Source: Saprospiraceae bacterium (GTDB lineage Bacteria; Bacteroidota; Bacteroidia; Chitinophagales; Saprospiraceae). Taken from it: DNA of 5,000 nt. The stretch is from contig JADJVN010000029.1 in NCBI GenBank assembly GCA_016710585.1, positions 1 through 5,000 of the forward strand, written 5' to 3'. Each line of letters begins with the position of its first letter. The stretch's first letter is position 1. A program made the translations under genes and the position numbers. A model generated the notes under the pieces. The model was given only the letters and a program-made list of their open reading frames with translations, did no database searches and was not told the DNA's origin. Of this stretch, positions 1-5,000 are shown piece after piece.

Positions 1-37
1 ATTCATTGAATCGCAACTCATTTCAACAAGCTTAAGT

Positions 38-400
38 CTAGCTTTTCAAATTGATTATTTTGGAATTATATTTTTGATCTTTTTGAATTACAGAAGCTAA
101 AAAGACTCCAACTGGAAAATCCTTCATATCTATTTCGCAATAAGTATTCTTAACCAATTGTTTCAAAACTAATTTTCCATTTGTATCAAACAAATAGAGA
201 TCCCATGGTTCTGCATTATTTGGATGATAGTAAATTATAACTTTATGATCATTCAAGTATTGTACAGACACACCATACTTTAATTGTTCTTTCTCAGTAC
301 CAACTGTTTGTTTGTCATAAATAATAATATTGTCCAACAAGGTAGATGAACCATAATTATAAGATTCAAATATCAAAGTAGTGGTACCACTTTTAGTCAA
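38..400 (-). CDS. C-terminal part of the M4 peptidase: end of beta-sandwich plus T9SS type A sorting domain
   Basis: This frame of 120 codons begins at a TTG and overlaps the preceding stop by 4 bases, but it is most likely not an independent gene. It has no signal peptide, which a T9SS substrate needs to reach the periplasm. The same frame is open back to 472, reading TFIQRITSTNNANQKFEFP just before the TTG. Residues 1-29 (TTLIFESYNYG, STLLDNIIIYD) look like the last strands of a MAM/jelly-roll domain begun in the upstream frame. Residues about 42-120 form a T9SS type A sorting domain: a beta-rich start, LYLFDTNGKLV at 68-78, IDMKDFPVGVFLASV at 90-104 and a lysine-rich KIINLKS end. In this family the domain directs export across the outer membrane and is usually removed or used for attachment. 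As the sequence stands, the peptidase lacks it. Confidence 0.75.
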   Translation of the reverse strand: MTKSGTTTLIFESYNYGSSTLLDNIIIYDKQTVGTEKEQLKYGVSVQYLNDHKVIIYYHPNNAEPWDLYLFDTNGKLVLKQLVKNTYCEIDMKDFPVGVFLASVIQKDQKYNSKIINLKS

Positions 401-3108
401 TGGGAATTCAAATTTTTGATTGGCATTATTGGTAGAAGTAATTCTTTGGATGAAAGTTTTACACCATCTTGTTCAAGAGTTAAATAATGTGTGTATGGTC
501 TATCTTTGGCAATATTCATAATATTCCACAACTGTAAGTCAAAAGAAACATATGGATTTTTCAGGGTTGAAATATCGGAACAGAATTCAATCGAGCTTTT
601 AAACTCATCATTTCCAATCTTATCTGTTATATTGTAAAATTCATCTACTCCAACACAATTATCCACTACGGTTTGAGTATAATCATTGCTTATCTTGAAT
701 CTTCCTGAAATAACAGCTGTATCACTAAAAAATCCAGTATTTGTAATAAAATATCTCGTATCTGTTGAATTTGAAAATGTCAATAATTTTTCTGCTGGAA
801 AATTTTTCGAATAATACTTATATAATGAATCTGTATGAATAAGATACTTTATATTGTCCAATTCATAATACAAATTCAAGACTACTTTATCAGGATCTCC
901 AAGATGTCCAAAATAGTATACATCCTTAAAAAATGTCAAAACGCCATTGCCAATAGCTGGATCAAAATGAATATATTCCTCTTGTTTAAAATTATCATTT
1001 TCACCTTGCATTTCTAGAACAAACTTGTATTCTCCAAAATCACAAATGTGAGGATAAATATAATAATTAAGATATCTAATGTATGAATTATTACATTTAT
1101 TTAGAACGGGAGAATATGCTAAATGAGACGAAAATAATTTGTCCTTCGTAAAAGTGTTTGGCACCACCCTAATACTTCCATTATATTTGTATTCAAGCCT
1201 ATTACCAAGATATGGGACAATAATAAAATATTCAAAAGTAACATCAAACAAGACATACTTTATTTCCTTTTGAAACTTGAGTGGCACATGTATGCTTAAG
1301 TTAGAATCGGGCAGTAAACTATTCTTCAATACTACCTCAGCATTATAAATCGTATCCTTAAAAGAATAATTTATGGAATCAAATGCAAAATAATGCATTA
1401 CAATTTTTATGCCCAAACTGTCCCCTGCTGCATATGTAATCAAACTAGTATTTCTAAATGTAAATTTATAATTTTGCAATTCATCTTCACAAACTCGTAT
1501 ATTGTAATAATTGCTTGGTTGAAAACTTGGATACTTGGATAAATTTATATTTACATTATCTAAAACTCCTACAGCTTTCCATGCCTCTAGTACCTGATTA
1601 TACTCAAAAGAATTCTCACTATATAAATCTTTTGCTGATTCTAATGTATATTCTCTCAACTTTACATAATCTGTATTGGGCAGCATATAATTTACTAAAG
1701 CATGGTATACGATATTTAGTGCTTTGTCAATTCCTATTTTCTTTACATCATAGCGCACATTTTTTTCATTAACTGCATTCTTTCCCGCGCTTAATAAATA
1801 AAACCAGAAATTAAACACTCCATTATTAACATGCAAATCAATTCCAAAAAAACCACTGTCTTCCCAATATTTTCCTTTATAATATTTAGGATGCATTTGA
1901 TCATTTGGATTTCTCATACTTCTAAAAAAACTTGTTGAATCTTTTGAGACTTTACCACCCAAATTCCATGAGAATGTTTGAGGATGAACTTCATATTCCA
2001 AAGCCTTTCCAAAAATGTCACTGATTGATTCATTGAGTGCCCCAGATTCTCCATAATAATCCAAATCTGCAGTAAACTGAATAAGTCCATGGGTAAATTC
2101 ATGACTTACAATATCTATATAAGTGAATGGATTATAACTATAACAATCTCCACCACCAAAACTTGTCTCCAATCCATCCCAATATGCATTGTTAAACAAA
2201 AATTGCTTAACATTTGCATTTAATCTAAATCCATGTCCATCCAATGAATTCCTATTAAACCTTGATTTCAAAAAATCATAATATTTTTGGGTCGCATAAA
2301 AAACATCAATTGCTGATCTATCCAATGGAAGTTGATAAGGCCAATTTGACTTATCGCCTTGAACAACATACCGTGTATCTACATCCTTCACAATGATACC
2401 ATAACCTCTAGTACTATCAGCCAATTGAAATTTATTTGGCGCAAGGGAATCATGAATAAATGATACTTCACCATAGTAATTACTTTGACCCCTACCAGGA
2501 ACTCCATGATTCTTGATCAAATTTGTAGAAAAAATTACTCTAGATGTCATAGCATCTATATACAACTTTCTTTTTATCGGGATTGCTCTTGAATTACATT
2601 CCAAGATAATTTCATAAGCAAGTGCCAAATGGTTTGTAATCTTGGGATAATCAACATCTATATAACAATTACTCCATTCGACCTGATCAAAATCTTTACA
2701 TAGGTTTGCCTCTTTCTTTTGCAAAAATTCATTTAAGATATGCTGTTCAGCGATATCAATTGCCTCATTGACACTAACACTAGCTTCTGTAGCAATATTC
2801 TGATCTGGATAAACAATACCGTGAGACTTAATCACTTCATCGTCCTTTGTATGCAAAAAATAATAGGCTCCGATTATTGGTAGGCCATTTCTAATTTGCT
2901 GAAACTTCAGATGCTTTACTTGCTTGGTATCTATATTCTCATAGCTAGGCTTCATCTCATCATTGACGGACAAATGCAAAGCGCTTTGTTGACTCTCAAA
3001 ATAATCTTTAGTTTTAATTCGAGCTTCAGCATTAAAATAAATTAATTCCTGTGAAAAACCATACTTGCCCAAAAGGCAAATAAAAATAAGGCATAGATGT
3101 CTGTTCAT
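397..3108 (-). CDS. Secreted thermolysin-family (M4) metallopeptidase, frame broken near its 3' end
   Basis: This open frame of 903 residues encodes a zinc endopeptidase exported to the periplasm and probably the cell exterior. Residues 1-20 are a signal peptide (hydrophobic LCLIFICLLG core, likely cut near GFS/Q). Residues about 55-105 resemble the FTP propeptide and 110-190 a PepSY-like propeptide. The catalytic domain spans about 200-517: substrate-binding NAYW at 307-310, HEFTH at 336-340 with zinc ligands His336 and His340 and general base Glu337, third ligand Glu360 in NESISD, Asp364, and His426 in LHVNNG matching thermolysin His231. All catalytic residues are present. Residues 535-650 and 780-884 are beta-rich; the latter resembles a MAM/jelly-roll sandwich (NPYVSFDLQL). 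From about residue 885 the sequence loses sense, while the -1 frame continues the fold and adds a T9SS sorting domain, so the true product is probably about 1023 residues ending at 38. The start is ATG with an A/T-rich leader and no Shine-Dalgarno sequence. Confidence 0.9.
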   Translation of the reverse strand: MNRHLCLIFICLLGKYGFSQELIYFNAEARIKTKDYFESQQSALHLSVNDEMKPSYENIDTKQVKHLKFQQIRNGLPIIGAYYFLHTKDDEVIKSHGIVYPDQNIATEASVSVNEAIDIAEQHILNEFLQKKEANLCKDFDQVEWSNCYIDVDYPKITNHLALAYEIILECNSRAIPIKRKLYIDAMTSRVIFSTNLIKNHGVPGRGQSNYYGEVSFIHDSLAPNKFQLADSTRGYGIIVKDVDTRYVVQGDKSNWPYQLPLDRSAIDVFYATQKYYDFLKSRFNRNSLDGHGFRLNANVKQFLFNNAYWDGLETSFGGGDCYSYNPFTYIDIVSHEFTHGLIQFTADLDYYGESGALNESISDIFGKALEYEVHPQTFSWNLGGKVSKDSTSFFRSMRNPNDQMHPKYYKGKYWEDSGFFGIDLHVNNGVFNFWFYLLSAGKNAVNEKNVRYDVKKIGIDKALNIVYHALVNYMLPNTDYVKLREYTLESAKDLYSENSFEYNQVLEAWKAVGVLDNVNINLSKYPSFQPSNYYNIRVCEDELQNYKFTFRNTSLITYAAGDSLGIKIVMHYFAFDSINYSFKDTIYNAEVVLKNSLLPDSNLSIHVPLKFQKEIKYVLFDVTFEYFIIVPYLGNRLEYKYNGSIRVVPNTFTKDKLFSSHLAYSPVLNKCNNSYIRYLNYYIYPHICDFGEYKFVLEMQGENDNFKQEEYIHFDPAIGNGVLTFFKDVYYFGHLGDPDKVVLNLYYELDNIKYLIHTDSLYKYYSKNFPAEKLLTFSNSTDTRYFITNTGFFSDTAVISGRFKISNDYTQTVVDNCVGVDEFYNITDKIGNDEFKSSIEFCSDISTLKNPYVSFDLQLWNIMNIAKDRPYTHYLTLEQDGVKLSSKELLLPIMPIKNLNSH
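454..462 (-). other. Probable frameshift site in the M4 peptidase gene
   Basis: On the minus strand the codons are GTA AAA CTT, with an A4 run at 460-457. Adding one A, or slipping back one base on AAA (Lys884), turns the nonsense tail KLSSKELLLP into KTFIQRITST and joins the catalytic part to the sorting domain in one frame. The two frames overlap as open sequence only from 472 to 397, so the shift must lie in that 76-base stretch; the A4 run is the best candidate. There is no classic X_XXY_YYZ slippery heptamer, which favours an indel or sequence error over programmed frameshifting. Confidence 0.65.
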
Positions 3109-3169
3109 TACAATAATATTATGGGTTGTTAATCAAAAGGGCTTTTGGATGTTAAACTTCTTACTGTGT

Positions 3170-3199
3170 CAAAGATATAAAAAATTATAATCAAACAAA
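3170..3199 (-). promoter_or_regulatory. Predicted Bacteroidota-type promoter for the M4 peptidase gene
   Basis: On the minus strand TATCTTTG (3177-3170) matches the Bacteroidota -7 consensus TAnnTTTG exactly. A TTTG -33 box lies at 3199-3196, 18 bases upstream, and a second TTTG follows directly at 3195-3192. Both TTTG copies fall inside the distal arm of the palindrome that ends the dcd transcript. Transcription would start near 3163, giving a leader of about 55 bases to the ATG at 3108. The match is by eye only, and AT-rich DNA gives chance matches to this short consensus. Confidence 0.55.
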
Positions 3200-3231
3200 T
3201 AATTTTAACTAAAATATTTGTTTGATTATAA
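3179..3231 (-). terminator. Hairpin terminator after dcd
   Basis: A perfect 17-bp inverted repeat has arms at 3185-3201 and 3215-3231 with a 13-base spacer. Three more pairs can form inside the spacer, leaving a 5-base loop. Read on the minus strand, the second arm is followed at once by six T (3184-3179), the layout of an intrinsic terminator for transcripts coming from dcd 13 bases upstream. The stem is very AT-rich (only two G-C pairs), so it is weaker than a typical terminator and relies on its length. The plus-strand direction has no T run, so it looks one-way. Because the distal arm also carries the likely -33 box of the next gene, an operator role for this palindrome is an alternative. 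Confidence 0.7.
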
Positions 3232-3243
3232 AAAAATTATTAG

Positions 3244-3780
3244 CTAAAACTTATTCTTCCACATCATACTTTCTACTGGAAGATGAGTTCGTTCGGTATA
3301 TTTTGCATTTTGTTTTTTATTATAATAATTTGAAATATCACCTTCAACTGCAAAATAAATTAATTGTCCAATAGGCATCCCGGCATACACTCTAACTGGT
3401 TGAACACAACTGATCTCTAGTGTCCAAGAATTACAAAACCCAACATCACCTTTCCCTGCAGTAGCATGGATGTCTATCCCCAATCGCCCAATACTTGACT
3501 TCCCTTCTAAAAAAGGAACTGCATGATGCGTCTCTGTATACTCTTCAGTAACGCCTAGATATAGAACTCCTGGCTGCAAAACAAAGCCCTCTTCTGGAAT
3601 CTCAAAATGACTTATTTTATTATGCGTTTTAGCATCCAATTCTTTCTCTACATAAATCGCAAGATGTTTACTTAAGTGCACATCGTAAGAGTTTGTCCCG
3701 AGACACGATTCAATATAAGGCTCAATGACTATATTTCTATTCGCTATTGCTTCTCTTATTTTCTGATCACTTAATATCAT
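3244..3780 (-). CDS. dcd: dCTP deaminase
   Basis: This protein deaminates dCTP to dUTP, supplying dUMP for thymidylate synthesis in the cytoplasm. It is 178 residues, a usual length for the family, and belongs to the trimeric dUTPase/dCTP deaminase fold. The core motif LEGKSSIGRLG is at 91-101, with Ser95 and Arg99 matching E. coli Ser111 and Arg115. Glu122 in TLEIS sits 23 residues after that Arg, as the catalytic Glu138 does in E. coli. Ala108 in HATAGKGD matches Ala124. The conserved AGMPIGQLIYF is at 133-143. The loop reads TAGKGDVGF, where E. coli has TAHRIDPGW and the bifunctional deaminase/dUTPases have TAG-x-ID-x-GF. A bifunctional enzyme releasing dUMP directly is therefore conceivable but not shown. 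The start is ATG, with no obvious Shine-Dalgarno sequence, 6 bases after the deiodinase-like gene. It is the last gene of the cluster and is followed by a hairpin terminator. Confidence 0.95.
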   Translation of the reverse strand: MILSDQKIREAIANRNIVIEPYIESCLGTNSYDVHLSKHLAIYVEKELDAKTHNKISHFEIPEEGFVLQPGVLYLGVTEEYTETHHAVPFLEGKSSIGRLGIDIHATAGKGDVGFCNSWTLEISCVQPVRVYAGMPIGQLIYFAVEGDISNYYNKKQNAKYTERTHLPVESMMWKNKF

Positions 3781-3786
3781 TTCGAA

Positions 3787-4455
3787 TTATAAATAATTAA
3801 CTAAAATTTGATTTAATTGCTTTCTTTGAATGTCTGGGACACTCACCGATTCTGCAGGATATCCAACAGGAATCAATAAAAATGGTTTTTCATTTTCAGG
3901 TCTCTGCAATATTTCTTGAAGAAAATTCATCGGCGAAGGGGTATGAGTTAAACTAACAAGTCCCGCTTGATGCAAAGCTGTGATGAGCATTCCACATGCC
4001 AGTCCAACAGATTCTTGCACATAATAATTTTTTCTTTTCTTATCACCGACTTGCTCATGAGTTCTACGAAAAACTACAATCAGCACTGGCGCTATTTCCA
4101 AAAATTCTTTCCTCCAATCTGTCCCCAATGGAGCGAGATCTTCTAGCCACTCATCAGTCATCCTTCCATTATAGCTATCATACTCTTCCTTCTCTGCTGC
4201 AATGCGTATTTGTTTTTTAATTTCAGGATTACTTACCGCACAGAATGTCCAAGGTTGCTTATTGGCACCTGATGGCGCTGTATTTGCAGTCTTTATACAA
4301 TTTTCAATAATGCGATGATCAATCGGCTTATTTGAAAAATCTCTGACTGTTCTCCTTTTATCCATTAATTCGTAAAATGATTGAGATCTCTCAAGCATTA
4401 TTTCCTCTGGAAAAGTCAAAGGAGTATAGATTTTAAATGGATACTCTGACATCAT
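3787..4455 (-). CDS. Iodotyrosine deiodinase-like flavoprotein (nitroreductase superfamily)
   Basis: This 222-residue protein is an FMN-dependent nitroreductase-fold enzyme. It resembles iodotyrosine deiodinase (IYD), which reductively removes halogen from halotyrosines, more than generic nitroreductases. The FMN phosphate-binding segment RRTVRDF is at 34-40 and the IYD-like PSGANKQPWTF at 61-71. From a recalled alignment with human IYD, the residues that clamp the amino acid zwitterion (human Glu157, Tyr161, Lys182) match Glu91, Tyr95 and Lys116 with identical spacing. Human Thr239, which contacts FMN N5, matches Thr172 in HTP. The C-terminal VGYPAESVSVPDIQRK also matches IYD. There is no membrane anchor, as expected for a bacterial, cytoplasmic form. 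The start is ATG at 4455-4453; a second ATG follows directly, so the start could be one codon later. It overlaps the SDR stop by 4 bases and ends 6 bases before dcd. Halotyrosine dehalogenation is inferred; reduction of nitro or other aromatic compounds remains possible. Confidence 0.88.
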   Translation of the reverse strand: MMSEYPFKIYTPLTFPEEIMLERSQSFYELMDKRRTVRDFSNKPIDHRIIENCIKTANTAPSGANKQPWTFCAVSNPEIKKQIRIAAEKEEYDSYNGRMTDEWLEDLAPLGTDWRKEFLEIAPVLIVVFRRTHEQVGDKKRKNYYVQESVGLACGMLITALHQAGLVSLTHTPSPMNFLQEILQRPENEKPFLLIPVGYPAESVSVPDIQRKQLNQILVNYL

Positions 4456-5000
4456 AAATCACCCAATTGTGGTCTCAAAACAATCTCTTCCACTACTGCA
4501 GATGGACTTAATCTCAGTGTTGCAGCCATCATAGTGGCTATATCACTTGCCTGCATAATCCGTTCTTCGGGAAGTTCCACTCCTGACCATGAATCTGACC
4601 ATGTCGCACCAGGTAAGACAGAGATAACTTTTATTCCAGAATCCTTGAGTTCTTCTCTAAGACATTTACTAAATCCATAAAGTGCAAATTTTGAAATACA
4701 ATAATCACTGCCATTTGGATATGCATCCAAACTTGCTATTGAACATATGTTAAAAATTGATCCAGACTTCTTTGCCAATAATGTAGGCAATATTTCTCTG
4801 GTCAGATAATATGCACTGTACATATTGGTGTCCATCATTTTCTCAAGATTGCCTGAGGAAGAAGACTTGATCTCACCCTGAATGAATACACCTGCATTAT
4901 TGACCAAAATATCAATTTCAATCTTCAAGGTTCTTAAATAAGTCATCAATGATTGAATGCCCTCCCGTTTTGAAATATCTGCGGAATAAATGTGAATGGT
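4452..5000 (-). CDS. Short-chain dehydrogenase/reductase (SDR), 5' end outside window
   Basis: This is a classical SDR, an NAD(P)H-dependent oxidoreductase acting in the cytoplasm on an unidentified carbonyl or alcohol substrate. The frame is open to the window edge (182 codons visible), so the start and the glycine-rich TGxxxGxG cofactor motif lie outside. A TTG at 4949-4947 is an in-frame codon, not the start: 17 residues before it (YSADISKREGI and so on) fit the usual SDR stretch ahead of the NNAG motif. Counting from that TTG as residue 1, NNAG is at 17-20, the catalytic Asn in TNMYS at 42, the catalytic Ser at about 70, and Tyr83 with Lys87 form YCISK, so the catalytic set is complete. 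The protein ends PQLGDL. The missing N-terminus should be about 55-60 residues, giving a normal SDR length near 240. Its TGA overlaps the next gene's ATG (ATGA), which suggests translational coupling. The family is certain; the substrate is unknown. Confidence 0.92.
   Translation of the reverse strand, partial: TIHIYSADISKREGIQSLMTYLRTLKIEIDILVNNAGVFIQGEIKSSSSGNLEKMMDTNMYSAYYLTREILPTLLAKKSGSIFNICSIASLDAYPNGSDYCISKFALYGFSKCLREELKDSGIKVISVLPGATWSDSWSGVELPEERIMQASDIATMMAATLRLSPSAVVEEIVLRPQLGDL

Noticed and set aside
28..44. Inverted repeat AAGCT/AGCTT at the end of the sorting-domain frame
   Set aside because: The stem is 5 bp with a 7-base loop and no T run follows on the minus strand, so it is too weak to call a terminator.
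835..1017. Plus-strand open frame of 60 codons
   Set aside because: It lies wholly opposite the M4 peptidase gene, is low-complexity and Ile/Lys-rich as expected of AT-rich antisense, and shows no start signal or domain.
1515..1772. Plus-strand open frame of 85 codons, Leu/His-rich and membrane-like
   Set aside because: It lies opposite the M4 catalytic domain, whose reading is firmly supported; the hydrophobic look comes from the antisense of that frame.
1914..2102. Minus-strand open frame of 62 codons
   Set aside because: It is a shifted frame inside the HEFTH/NESISD-coding part of the M4 gene, so it is a shadow.
3134..3147. Small dyad CAAAAG-GG-CTTTTG in the leader of the peptidase gene
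   Set aside because: Six-base arms with only a 2-base centre cannot form a stable hairpin, and no T run or known binding site goes with it.
3996..4220. Plus-strand open frame of 74 codons
   Set aside because: It is antisense to the conserved core of the deiodinase-like gene, with no recognisable features.
4944..4949. TTG (or the next ATG) as the start of the SDR
   Set aside because: The frame stays open to the window edge and the 17 residues upstream fit the conserved SDR sequence before NNAG, so the true start is outside.

Overview
The window reads as AT-rich chromosomal DNA from a Bacteroidota bacterium. Four things point there: a type IX secretion (T9SS) C-terminal sorting domain, a promoter of the Bacteroidota TAnnTTTG type, start codons without clear Shine-Dalgarno sequences, and protein sequences that resemble Bacteroidota relatives. 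The iodotyrosine-deiodinase-like gene recalls the characterised enzyme of Haliscomenobacter (Saprospiria), so that part of the phylum is a reasonable but unproven guess. Every supported gene lies on the minus strand, so transcription runs from position 5000 towards 1.

Right half (5000 to 3244) is a tight three-gene cluster. It starts with a short-chain dehydrogenase/reductase (SDR) cut by the window edge, which overlaps the next gene by 4 bases. That gene is a nitroreductase-superfamily flavoprotein of the iodotyrosine deiodinase (IYD) type, with the halotyrosine-binding Glu/Tyr/Lys set intact. Six bases later comes dcd, a dCTP deaminase. The cluster ends at a 17-bp perfect hairpin followed by a T run.

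The 135-base gap (3109 to 3243) holds this terminator and, overlapping its distal arm, a Bacteroidota-type promoter for the next gene.

Left half (3108 to 38) encodes a large secreted thermolysin-family (M4) metallopeptidase: signal peptide, FTP/PepSY-type propeptide, complete M4 catalytic domain, then beta-rich C-terminal regions. The open frame stops at 397. The rest of the final beta-sandwich and the T9SS sorting domain continue in the -1 frame down to 38. Joined at an A4 run near 457-460, the two parts make one coherent protein of about 1023 residues. This is best explained as one gene with a single-base frameshift (mutation or sequence error). Programmed slippage is a less likely alternative.

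I see no RNA genes, CRISPR arrays, insertion sequences or tRNAs. The small plus-strand open frames lie opposite real genes and are not features. I found no wholly new system. The points most worth checking are the split peptidase, the probable dehalogenase and the terminator/promoter overlap.
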